From positions 1 through 17,407 of the forward strand of contig JBEEIB010000021.1 in the NCBI GenBank assembly GCA_041167675.1: a DNA stretch of 17,407 nucleotides, written 5' to 3'. Positions 6,588-13,909 of the stretch are shown here, piece after piece. The position numbers and the translations under genes are program-made. The stretch is from DASTDH01 sp041167675 (GTDB lineage: Bacteria > Verrucomicrobiota > Verrucomicrobiia > Chthoniobacterales > JAFAMB01). Numbering within the stretch: the first letter of the stretch is position 1; each line of letters starts with the position of its first letter. The notes under the pieces are model-generated. The model was given only the letters and a program-made list of their open reading frames with translations. It was not told the DNA's origin and did no database searches.

Positions 6588-7719
6588 GGGAATACTCCTC
6601 CTCGGTCTGAGACGAACGAGCTAGATATCGAGCATTATCTCGATCAAAAAAAATCAGCGAGCGCGTCGAGACACTGAAATTAATGCGTCGATCCACTTGG
6701 AATGTTCGATGGCCGTCAACCAGCGCTCGGACTCTTTGACCTCCTACCGAATCGATGGTTAGCACCGACTTGGTTCCGAGGGGCTCGAAACTATAGACGA
6801 CGCCGTGGAAACCGGTTTTGCCGTTTGCCAGGATCTCGACATCCGCCGGCCGAAAGCCAACTTGGATAGTGTCGGTCGACAGACGGTCAAGCATACTGCC
6901 GATATCCTCTGAGACCGAGGCACTCCAGTTTTCACCAAGCATCTGAAAACGAACTGCCTCACGGTTCTTGCTCCGAATTTTCGCTTCGATGATGTTGATT
7001 TCGGGATCGCCAAAGAGCTGAGCCACTTCGACGGTTGCCGGCCGGAAGTAGACTTCTTCGGGAGCGCCAACTTGCAAAATTTGGCCGTGATTGATCACGG
7101 CGACCCGATCACCTAAACTCATCGCCTCCAGATAATCATGGGTAACATAGATCGTTGTTGTCCCAAGCTGTTCACGCATCTCCTTGAGCTCGGCGCGCAT
7201 CGAATGCCTTAATTTAGCATCCAAGTGACTGAGCGGTTCGTCCATCAGAAATACGTCCGGCTGCCGCACCAGTGCCCGACCCAAGGCTGTCCTTTGTCTT
7301 TGCCCATTGCTCAATGCTTGGATCGGCCGATTAAGCAAATGATCGATCTTCAGCATTCGCGCAAAATGGCGGACCCGTCGCTCGATTTCCTCCGTTCGAA
7401 GACGATGCTTTGGGCTTTTTAACGGGAACGCCATGTTTTGATAAACGGTAAGCTGTGGATACAATGCGTAACTCTCAAAAACCATTGCCACGTTCCGATC
7501 CGCCGGTTCGAGCGAATCCACCACTCGGTTTCCGATTCGAACCGATCCTTGATTAGGCGTTACGATGCCCGCAATCAGGTTCAGGGTAGTTGTTTTGCCA
7601 GCTCCAGCCGGGCCGAAGACGGTCAAAAATTCCTGATCAGGAATGTCGAGCGAAACGTTTTCAACCCCTCGCCGTTTGCCGTAGAACTTCGTCAATCCAG
7701 TTATCTGAATACTCGCCAT
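6580..7719 (-). CDS. ABC transporter ATP-binding protein (MalK/UgpC family), first copy
   Basis: A 379-residue CUT1-type ATPase subunit. Walker A is GPAGAGKTT (36-44), the signature LSNGQ (136-140, usual LSGGQ), Walker B VFLMDE with E161, the D-loop SHLD (164-167) and the switch His194 (YVTHD). A C-terminal TOBE region runs from about 240 to 360. As in its neighbour, the Q-loop residue is Glu (E82 in VFESYALYP, codon GAG at 7474-7476). It begins 9 bp after the MalG-type permease gene. Two adjacent, clearly diverged ATPase genes beside two permeases also occur in the GlpSTPQV glycerol transporter of rhizobia, which supports a small polyol as substrate (inference). Confidence 0.92.
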   Translation of the reverse strand: MASIQITGLTKFYGKRRGVENVSLDIPDQEFLTVFGPAGAGKTTTLNLIAGIVTPNQGSVRIGNRVVDSLEPADRNVAMVFESYALYPQLTVYQNMAFPLKSPKHRLRTEEIERRVRHFARMLKIDHLLNRPIQALSNGQRQRTALGRALVRQPDVFLMDEPLSHLDAKLRHSMRAELKEMREQLGTTTIYVTHDYLEAMSLGDRVAVINHGQILQVGAPEEVYFRPATVEVAQLFGDPEINIIEAKIRSKNREAVRFQMLGENWSASVSEDIGSMLDRLSTDTIQVGFRPADVEILANGKTGFHGVVYSFEPLGTKSVLTIDSVGGQRVRALVDGHRTFQVDRRINFSVSTRSLIFFDRDNARYLARSSQTEEEYSHG

Positions 7720-7728
7720 AGTAACTAT

Positions 7729-8559
7729 TCAGCCTTTCACCGCTCCGAACGACAATCCGCGGACCAGATGTTTCTGGATCAATAGGGCCAGAACTACCTC
7801 CGGCAGAGCGGAGATTGCTGCTGCTGCTGCCACCTGACCATAATGTACCGTGTCTGAGGCGAGGTAACGAAGAGCGATGACCGTCGAGGTTTGGACGTTA
7901 TTTGAAAGCAGTAACGGGAAGGTGAACGCATTCCAGGCGAAAATGAAGCAGAGCAATCCGGCGGCAACCAGTCCCGGTTTAACCAGTGGTAATAACACCT
8001 GAAGAAACACGCGCCACCAACTGTAGCCGTCCAGCTGGGCGGCAGCTTCGATATCGGGCGAGATATCTTCGAAAAATCCGCGCAAGATCCAGATTAGGAG
8101 AGGAAGGGTGATGAGTTGATAGACCCAAATCAAACCGAGGTAGGTATCGTATAGGCCGAGCCGTTGATAGATCAGATAGAGCGGCAGAATCACCAGGATT
8201 TCTGGAGCGAACCGAAAAGAAAGAATCGTGAAGGCGATATCCTCTTTCAGTTTGAATTGGAACCGAGCGAGAGCATAGGCAGCCGGAACGCCGACCACCA
8301 GAGAAACCAGCACCGCTGACACACTGACTATCAAATTGTTGAAAAAGAACCGCGTGTAATCCGAGCGAAGGACCGTGGCATAGTTCTCCAGCGTAGGGGT
8401 GAAGATAAACGTCGTAGTTAACATCTGGCTGTCCGGTTTGAGCGACATGATTACCATCCAGAGTAATGGGAAAAGCGCGAAGAGCGCGTAAGCCAAAAGC
8501 AAGAGCATCTGGATCGTCTTACCAACCACCGCTAGCGGTGAATGCGTGCGCTGTATCAT
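7729..8559 (-). CDS. ABC transporter permease, MalG type
   Basis: A 276-residue inner-membrane permease with about six hydrophobic helices, the first at LLLLAYALFALFPLLWM. The EAA loop that docks to the ATPase is EAAAQLDGYSWWRVFLQV followed by LLPLVKPG. The open frame extends to 8667, but the extra N-terminal residues are arginine-rich, unlike a permease, and lie inside an intergenic repeat. ATG 8559, with GGAGAA about 12 bp upstream, gives the normal length for MalG proteins. The ATPase gene follows after 9 bp. The protein should form the translocation channel with the MalF-type permease encoded upstream. Confidence 0.9.
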   Translation of the reverse strand: MIQRTHSPLAVVGKTIQMLLLLAYALFALFPLLWMVIMSLKPDSQMLTTTFIFTPTLENYATVLRSDYTRFFFNNLIVSVSAVLVSLVVGVPAAYALARFQFKLKEDIAFTILSFRFAPEILVILPLYLIYQRLGLYDTYLGLIWVYQLITLPLLIWILRGFFEDISPDIEAAAQLDGYSWWRVFLQVLLPLVKPGLVAAGLLCFIFAWNAFTFPLLLSNNVQTSTVIALRYLASDTVHYGQVAAAAAISALPEVVLALLIQKHLVRGLSFGAVKG

Positions 8560-8595
8560 AAAAGTGCGGATTCTCCGGGGTTCTCGATAATCTTC

Positions 8596-8743
8596 GGTAG
8601 CGGCGACTTGCCTGTCCGACATAGTCCGATGACCTGGCGACTGCGTTTTCCGGCGTGGCAAACGCATCGCGCTGGTGGCGCGATTTGGCCAATAATATCA
8701 GCGAGCTAGCCGGACAGTCGGAGCGACCGAGCTTGCGGCTACC
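8596..8743. repeat. GGTAGC-bounded intergenic element between the permease genes
   Basis: A 148-bp stretch bounded by GGTAGCGGC (8596-8604) and, inverted at the right end (8735-8743), GGTAGCCGC. It contains small internal inverted repeats such as TAGCCG/CGGCTA. Its right part (AGTCGGAGCGACCG) resembles the right end of the element at 1578-1869 (TGTCGGAGCGCTACCG), so the two probably belong to one repeat family. The open frames across it look like repeat translation, not genes. Confidence 0.5.
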
Positions 8744-8779
8744 CCGCATCGTGCCTCTGTAGGAAATCGATTTCATGGC

Positions 8780-9745
8780 TTAGGCAAACCCGGCGGCGCG
8801 GTGTTGGGCTCTTCTCCAAAATCCAATCAGAATAAAACTAACCAGATAAACCAATGCCCAGAGGAATAACATCATCGGAATCGCCTCGGCTAAACCGTAG
8901 AATGGAAATGCTCGATTGTAGGCTTGCAGCGAAAGAGTCATGGTCGAATCGCCCGGTCCACCTTCCGTCAGGGCAAAGATAATACTGAACTCCTGAAGCG
9001 ATAACATGAGCCGAAACACCAAAGTGATCAGTAACACTGGGGCCAACATAGGAAGTGTCAGGTTCTTGAAAACGAACCAAGGTGACCCGCCGTCGATGAG
9101 GGCTGCCTCATAAGGAGATCTCGGCAGCGACCTAAGGCCGGCCAAAATGAGAATAATGACGAAAGGGGTATAAACCCAGGCATCTACCACCACGAGCGAA
9201 AACATGGCGGTATCGGGTGAAGCGCCCCATTTGAAATCACCCAAGCCCAGCATCTCCATTGGTTGTCGAAGAATTCCCACCGAAGGATTGGTCATCAGTT
9301 TCCAAATGAGGGTGCCGATTACCGGCGCAATCATCAGCGGAAAGATGAGTACGATGCGCAAAAATCTCGAAAGAAAGTTTTCCTCGTTCAGCAGAAGCGC
9401 CACGCCCATTCCCAGCAGCATTTCGACCGTCGTGCAGAAGAAGGCGTACTGAATGGTGATCCAGAGTGAGTGCCAGAAATCAGCATTCTGAAACATGGAC
9501 ACATAATTATCGAAACCGATCAGTGAGGAGTCGCTACTGTTGAGGCTATAGTCGGTAAACGAAAGATAGATCGCCGCAAAAAACGGAATGAAAATACCGA
9601 TGGTCAGAACCATTGCCGGTGCCAGCACTAAATAAGGCCGAAACCTGCGTCTCCGCGCGTACGCCGCGGCTTCGGTTGACTGACTGCTGTCTGGCGGCGG
9701 CTGTCCGGTCGGACGATTTGGGGTGGAAGCAACGGTGGTACTCAT
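8780..9745 (-). CDS. ABC transporter permease, MalF type
   Basis: A 321-residue inner-membrane permease. A hydrophilic Pro/Ser-rich N-terminus of about 30 residues precedes the first helix (YLVLAPAMVLTIGIFIPFF), and about five further helices follow. The EAA loop YEAALIDGGSPWFVF and LTLPMLAPV is intact. ATG 9745 is chosen over the TTG at 9751; no strong Shine-Dalgarno sequence is visible for either. It is separated from the binding-protein gene by a terminator-like hairpin and from the second permease gene by about 220 bp carrying a repeat element. Confidence 0.9.
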   Translation of the reverse strand: MSTTVASTPNRPTGQPPPDSSQSTEAAAYARRRRFRPYLVLAPAMVLTIGIFIPFFAAIYLSFTDYSLNSSDSSLIGFDNYVSMFQNADFWHSLWITIQYAFFCTTVEMLLGMGVALLLNEENFLSRFLRIVLIFPLMIAPVIGTLIWKLMTNPSVGILRQPMEMLGLGDFKWGASPDTAMFSLVVVDAWVYTPFVIILILAGLRSLPRSPYEAALIDGGSPWFVFKNLTLPMLAPVLLITLVFRLMLSLQEFSIIFALTEGGPGDSTMTLSLQAYNRAFPFYGLAEAIPMMLFLWALVYLVSFILIGFWRRAQHRAAGFA

Positions 9746-9788
9746 CCGCAAAAGTTCATAACTCCGTTAATACACCAGTACGGTGAAA

Positions 9789-9820
9789 AGCGCTGGACCC
9801 CAACAAGAAGATCCAGCGCT
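9789..9820 (-). terminator. Terminator-like hairpin after the binding-protein gene (attenuator)
   Basis: A 9-bp perfect stem AGCGCTGGA/TCCAGCGCT (9789-9797 with 9812-9820) with a 14-nt loop, followed on the minus strand by TTTTC. It sits 13 bp past the stop of the binding-protein gene and before the permease genes. Partial termination or 3'-end protection here would give more binding protein than membrane components, as is usual for such operons. Confidence 0.65.
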
Positions 9821-9833
9821 AAAAAAGCTAAGA

Positions 9834-11243
9834 CTACTGAGCAGCGGCTGACTTTTGTGGCTGATCCAGCTTCAATTTAGATGTCTTCGCCGTAATTCGT
9901 TTGGCCAGTTCTGTCATCGCTGATTTCGCGTCCGCGCCAGAGAGCACAATCTTCTGTAATGTGGCCGCCCATTCGGTGGTGGACTCAGAGAAGTACGGTT
10001 GCGGGGTGAACTTAACGCTGGTGTTCGCAATGATGGTGTTAAACGTATCAAGGTAGCCTGGCATCTTTGTCATCACGGCTTGAAAATCCTTGTTATCCCA
10101 AACGGATTTGCGAGGCGGATCCACAACGCTCGCGTTGATTGCCGCCCAGGTTCCATGATCTTTCCCGGTAAAGTATTGGACGAAAAGCCACGCCGCCTTC
10201 TTGCTCTTCGAAGACTTGTTGATCGCGACCTGCCAGATCCATTCGTTTGCCCCAACCGGATCCCCTTCTTTCATCACTGGGGGCGGCGAGTAGGCAATAT
10301 TGCCAGCCTGGGCTGAACCGCCCGGCACATTTTGAAAATAGCCGAGGATATCCGCATCGAATAAGATTGCGGCTTTGCCCGCGCCAAAATCGGCTCCACA
10401 CTGGTACCAGGTATAGTTCGACCAGGCGGGCGGACCTGCGTCCTTGACCAGCTGTGCCCACTTTTTGGTGATCTCAACGGCTTTTGGTTCGGCTAAATCG
10501 GAGACCAGTTTCCCATCTTTGATTTCGAAATCTTTCGCACCGGCGTTGGTAAACGTAGTCATATAGCCTGGATGAATCGTCGCCCAGTTTCGCGTACCGC
10601 GAACAGCGACTCCGTATGAACCAGGTCCCGCCCAGCCTTTTAGCTGCTTGGCCACGGTGTAAAGCTCATCAAACGTTTTCGGCGGCTTAAGCCCCTTCTC
10701 GTCGAAGTACTTTTTGTTGTAGGCGATGATATTGGTTTCGAAACCCAGGGGCAGCGCCCATTGACTTCCCGTCCCGGTTGGATGACCGGGGATGAGGTCC
10801 CATTTCCCCCCGTTCCGAACCCCCTCAAAGATATCGGTATAGTCATATTCCGGATTGGTTTGGCTCGGATCTTTCAAATACGAATCGAGCGGCTCCATGT
10901 AACCGGCGGTAGCGTAGTCCCAAAGCTGGTAGGTACCGGTCATGAACACGTCCGGTGTGCCGTTTTTCGAGGCCAGTGACGCCGTCAGTTTGTCGAAATA
11001 ATTTTCCTCGGGCGTTTCCGAGGTTTCGACATCAATACCGGTCAGGTCCTTGAATTCCTGCAGTCGTTTAATAATGGCGTCGGCATAAGGATGCTTATTG
11101 AGCATCACGACCAACTTGGTTCCGGACGTTTGTTTCCAATCGAAGTTGCTCTGGGCTCTGGCGCTACCTAAGAAGAGAAGCGTCAGTGCAACCACCCCCG
11201 CTGATCGTGCAATCAACGGAATCTTGGGGGAACGATGTTTCAT
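9834..11243 (-). CDS. Extracellular solute-binding protein, family 1-like (sugar/polyol)
   Basis: A 469-residue periplasmic binding protein. A Sec signal peptide occupies residues 1-30 (basic start, hydrophobic GVVALTLLFLG, then ARA before Q31, a type I site; no lipobox Cys). The mature part has the cluster-B binding-protein layout: LVVMLNKHPYADAIIKRLQE at the start, PDVFMTGTYQLWDYA, PLGFETNIIAYNKKYFDE, and GANEWIWQVAINKSSKSKK in the C-terminal lobe, with many Trp/Tyr for carbohydrate stacking. First gene of the operon, transcribed from the divergent region shared with the SorC-type regulator. No strong ribosome-binding site is visible. Ligand is inferred as a tetritol or similar small polyol from the downstream enzymes. 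Confidence 0.92.
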   Translation of the reverse strand: MKHRSPKIPLIARSAGVVALTLLFLGSARAQSNFDWKQTSGTKLVVMLNKHPYADAIIKRLQEFKDLTGIDVETSETPEENYFDKLTASLASKNGTPDVFMTGTYQLWDYATAGYMEPLDSYLKDPSQTNPEYDYTDIFEGVRNGGKWDLIPGHPTGTGSQWALPLGFETNIIAYNKKYFDEKGLKPPKTFDELYTVAKQLKGWAGPGSYGVAVRGTRNWATIHPGYMTTFTNAGAKDFEIKDGKLVSDLAEPKAVEITKKWAQLVKDAGPPAWSNYTWYQCGADFGAGKAAILFDADILGYFQNVPGGSAQAGNIAYSPPPVMKEGDPVGANEWIWQVAINKSSKSKKAAWLFVQYFTGKDHGTWAAINASVVDPPRKSVWDNKDFQAVMTKMPGYLDTFNTIIANTSVKFTPQPYFSESTTEWAATLQKIVLSGADAKSAMTELAKRITAKTSKLKLDQPQKSAAAQ

Positions 11244-11557
11244 AGTGATTCAGAAGTAATGAGTTCTGGGGAACCAGTCCCCAAAAACTGCGGACCCTAG
11301 TTTAGGTTTAATATTACTCAACCAACACCAGGGAGTCTTTCAGAGCTTAGACTGTTCGCCTGGTCGCGCAAGAACTTTTGTTTAGTCGCATGAACTTTTG
11401 TAAAAGTAGCTGAAATAAAACTACTATTTCCCGATCTAGTGTAGTGTACGAAAAATAGCGAGATCGTGACCACCGGCACTTCTCACTCGCAAATGTCGGG
11501 CGCTATGAATAGATCTACTGCTGGCTTCAATTAAACTGCGCTGCGGTTATCCAAAAA
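11244..11557. promoter_or_regulatory. Divergent promoter region between operon and regulator
   Basis: This 314-bp gap must hold promoters for both directions. It contains the paired GAACTTTTGT sites at 11372-11407. CTATTT and its inverted copy AAATAG flank a stretch at about 11423-11459. A 6-bp-stem hairpin (TGGGGA/TCCCCA, 11267-11283) lies in the leader of the binding-protein gene. I could not define a -35/-10 pair with confidence on either strand. Confidence 0.6.
11372..11407. promoter_or_regulatory. Candidate SorC-type operator: two direct repeats, one palindromic
   Basis: GAACTTTTGT occurs at 11372-11381 and again at 11392-11401, start to start 20 bp, about two helical turns. The second copy forms the perfect palindrome ACTTTTGTAAAAGT (11394-11407). 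Sites on one face of the helix suit an oligomeric SorC regulator. An 11-bp match to the second site, inverted, occurs at 9749-9759 just ahead of the MalF-type permease gene. Confidence 0.5.
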
Positions 11558-12571
11558 ATGGCGAAGAAAGTCCCCCCCAAGAGCAAGAAGAGTCGAGCCA
11601 AGGAAGTCGGCACGGCCAGGCGACCAATGTTTCTGGACGATTCTGACATGCTGATCAAAGCGACTTGGCTTTACCACCATCGGAAGCTGACCCAGGAACA
11701 AATCGCCCAACAATTGGGGTTTTCCCGACCCACCATTGTACGATTGCTTCGCCAAGCCGCCGAGCAGGGATTGGTCACGGTGTCATTGCGATCCGACGCA
11801 TTGAGTCGGGTTGAGCTTTCCGCTCAACTGGTCGAACGGTTCGGATTGCGTGAGGCGTTCATTGTGCCTACGGTCGACGGTGATACCGAAGTAGACCGGA
11901 GACGCGCGGTCGGGAAAGCCGGCGCACTATACCTCGAAGTCAATCTGAAATCCGATCAGATTTTTGCCGTCACCTGGGGCCGTACGATGCTGGAAGTTGC
12001 TTTGGCGCTGCGCAACCATCCGGTCCGTGGTTTGGTCGTTGCTCAAACACTTGGAGGGTTGAATAGCGCGGGTTCCTTCAGCCCATCCCGGGTCACGTCG
12101 TTGTTTGCGGAAAAGCTTCACGCCAGGACCTATCACCTTTACGTGCCAGCAATCGTGGCGACGAAGGAGCTGCGCAATGTCTTGCTTGCGGATCCGGGTG
12201 TTTGCCTCGCTTTGGATATGGCCCGCAAAGCTTCCTGCCTGATGGTTGGTATCGGAAAACCGGAAATCGGAGCTGCCGTTGTCGAGACGGGATTTCTCAG
12301 TAACGCTAATCTTCGGACACTGCTGGCCCAGGGAGCTGTCGGAGACATTACGGCTCGATATTTCGATATTAATGGGAAACGAGTTTTGGGAGAAGTAGAC
12401 GACAGAGCAATCGGTCTGCTCTGGGAAGATATCGAACGACTGGAAAACGTTGTTGGCGTGGCCTGTGGAGCGAACAAGACGAAGGCTATCCTTGGCGCGC
12501 TGCATACCGGACTGTTGGATGTGTTGATCACCGATGATCGGACGGCAGCCGCGGTGCTAAAATCGGCGTAA
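11558..12571 (+). CDS. SorC-family transcriptional regulator of the polyol operon
   Basis: A 337-residue SorC/DeoR_Bsub-type regulator. The N-terminal helix-turn-helix is LTQEQIAQQLGFSRPTIVRL (about 44-63). The C-terminal sugar-phosphate-binding domain follows with AVTWGRTM, LGGLN, MVGIGKP, GAVGDITARYFD, DDRAIGL, GVACGANKTKAILGAL and LITDDRTA. These proteins bind phosphorylated intermediates as effectors; EryD and several polyol regulators belong here, so erythrulose or erythrose phosphate is a likely effector (inference). The first 22 residues are Lys/Arg-rich and unusual. ATG 11627 with AGGCGA upstream would give 314 residues, the common length, so the start is uncertain. Divergent from the operon it presumably controls. 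Confidence 0.9.
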   Translation: MAKKVPPKSKKSRAKEVGTARRPMFLDDSDMLIKATWLYHHRKLTQEQIAQQLGFSRPTIVRLLRQAAEQGLVTVSLRSDALSRVELSAQLVERFGLREAFIVPTVDGDTEVDRRRAVGKAGALYLEVNLKSDQIFAVTWGRTMLEVALALRNHPVRGLVVAQTLGGLNSAGSFSPSRVTSLFAEKLHARTYHLYVPAIVATKELRNVLLADPGVCLALDMARKASCLMVGIGKPEIGAAVVETGFLSNANLRTLLAQGAVGDITARYFDINGKRVLGEVDDRAIGLLWEDIERLENVVGVACGANKTKAILGALHTGLLDVLITDDRTAAAVLKSA

Positions 12572-12577
12572 GAAGGG

Positions 12578-12612
12578 AGCGCTGGAAGCGACGAAACCGC
12601 GTTCCCGGCGTT
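12578..12612. terminator. Imperfect hairpin between convergent genes
   Basis: A GC-rich imperfect inverted repeat (roughly GCGCTGGAAGCG against CGCGTTCCCGGCG) lies in the 43-bp gap between the ends of the regulator and copD genes. It could act in both directions, but mismatches and the lack of a clear T run keep this tentative. Confidence 0.3.
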
Positions 12613-12614
12613 CT

Positions 12615-13532
12615 CTAATTTACTGGCGGTTCAATCGCTCCCAGCACGCCGACAATGCCAAACACGATGAAGGCTAAAGCACTCTCAATGTAGACATTCC
12701 GGAAAAGCCGCTTCGCATTGCTACGATCATCGATTCCCAGTGCAGTCTGTCGCCGAACTTTCAGTAGCCGCTGGTTCTGCGCACCCAGCGCGAGCATTAT
12801 CAGGAAGATAACGATTTTGAGGGCAAGGATTTCGCCATAAGCAGTTGTCCAGAAATCGGCCAGCCGCCTAATCATGAAAAGAGTGTTCAGCAGACCGCTA
12901 ACGGCAAGAATCACAACCGCTCCCCGGCTGATTGCGGAGAACCGACGAACTATTGCATCCGGCTCGTTCTCTCGTCTTCCCGGCTTGACGAAAAACCAAA
13001 TAATCAGCGGCAGCAGCCCTCCCGGCCAAACCGCCGATACCAGCAGGTGAACCAGATCTGTTAGCAAATGGAAATTCGCAAATGAACCAGTGCCAGCACC
13101 GGCATGACCCGCCCATGCCAACGACCCAAGATTGACTGCCGCCAGTCCGATGCAGAGCCAATCCAAATGCGCGTACGAGCGTTTTCTTAGGCGGTCGTAC
13201 AACAAACCTCCGGCAATAGCTAAACCGAGAAACGAACGAAACAGCCATAGATGGCCGAATTGCGTGACGCCGATTACCTCTTCCAACGTGGCCAACTGAA
13301 TTCCGGAGTTACTAATTGATGCGACAATCACCAACAACCAGTTGATCCCAGAGATCAACATCACTAACCAACAGATCCACTTCAGAGCATCTAAACAGCT
13401 CTCTTCCGCCAAATTGCCGCGGCGCTCACGATCTAAGACCGGAATTACATACAAGCGTTGGAAGGCGAACAGGCTTAACAAAATGGACGATGAATAAATG
13501 TGTGCCCATCGTCCAAACAAGAGACTTAACAT
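12615..13532 (-). CDS. copD: CopD-domain copper resistance membrane protein
   Basis: A 305-residue polytopic inner-membrane protein of about eight helices. CopD-family features are a first helix with an early His (GRWAHIYSSS), WAGHAGAG in the middle and the DLVHLLVSAVWPGGLLPL helix, the typical 'D.lHl....W.GGL' signature. The frame is open to 13619, but ATG 13532 puts the first helix right at the N-terminus as usual and starts 20 bp after copC; the longer version would overlap copC and add a basic, non-conserved tail. CopD proteins are thought to move copper across the inner membrane together with periplasmic CopC. It ends convergent with the SorC-type regulator. Confidence 0.85.
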   Translation of the reverse strand: MLSLLFGRWAHIYSSSILLSLFAFQRLYVIPVLDRERRGNLAEESCLDALKWICWLVMLISGINWLLVIVASISNSGIQLATLEEVIGVTQFGHLWLFRSFLGLAIAGGLLYDRLRKRSYAHLDWLCIGLAAVNLGSLAWAGHAGAGTGSFANFHLLTDLVHLLVSAVWPGGLLPLIIWFFVKPGRRENEPDAIVRRFSAISRGAVVILAVSGLLNTLFMIRRLADFWTTAYGEILALKIVIFLIMLALGAQNQRLLKVRRQTALGIDDRSNAKRLFRNVYIESALAFIVFGIVGVLGAIEPPVN

Positions 13533-13552
13533 AAACTGGCGCCGACCTCTGG

Positions 13553-13906
13553 TTATTCGGTTAACTCGAATTCGAAGCTGCCGTTGGTTACATGGGTATC
13601 CACCGAAACTACTCGCCAAATGACTCGATATTTCCCGGTCTTGATAACGGGCAAGGAGACAAATAAGAGTTGGGCGTTCGCCGGATCCACTTTGGTGTCT
13701 TGTTTGTCCACCTCGCTTCCTCGGCTGTCGAAAACCTGAATCTTACTCAAGGCGGGTTCCAATCGTTCAGTAAACCAAATCTTCACCACCCTAGGTGGTG
13801 AATCGAGTTTACTACCGACCGCTGGTTCGGCGTGATCAATAAATGCGTGGGCCCAGACGGATGGGATGCAGACAAACAATACCGCTATGCTTAATATTCT
13901 CTTCAT
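13553..13906 (-). CDS. copC: CopC-domain periplasmic copper-binding protein
   Basis: A 117-residue CopC. The signal peptide ends VWA before H20, so the mature protein begins His-Ala-Phe, as needed for the Cu(II) site of CopC, which uses the N-terminal His. The matching C-terminal ligands D103 and H105 are present in VVSVDTHVTNGSFEF. No Met occurs in the mature part, so the methionine-rich Cu(I) site of Pseudomonas CopC is missing; this is a Cu(II)-only type. It starts 3 bp after the stop of the upstream barrel-like gene and is followed by copD after 20 bp, so the three genes are almost surely one transcript. Confidence 0.9.
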   Translation of the reverse strand: MKRILSIAVLFVCIPSVWAHAFIDHAEPAVGSKLDSPPRVVKIWFTERLEPALSKIQVFDSRGSEVDKQDTKVDPANAQLLFVSLPVIKTGKYRVIWRVVSVDTHVTNGSFEFELTE

Positions 13907-13909
13907 GAG

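Noticed and set aside
8519..8776. 85-codon minus-strand open frame between the permease genes
   Set aside because: It reads through the GGTAGC-bounded repeat, is basic and unstructured, and overlaps the true permease start.
1960..11243. Glycerol/dihydroxyacetone operon
   Set aside because: Not excluded, but the dehydrogenase resembles the erythritol/L-threitol type rather than glycerol dehydrogenase, and an RpiB isomerase would have no role in a triose pathway.
11927..12505. 192-codon minus-strand open frame
   Set aside because: It is antisense to the well-conserved sugar-binding domain of the SorC regulator.
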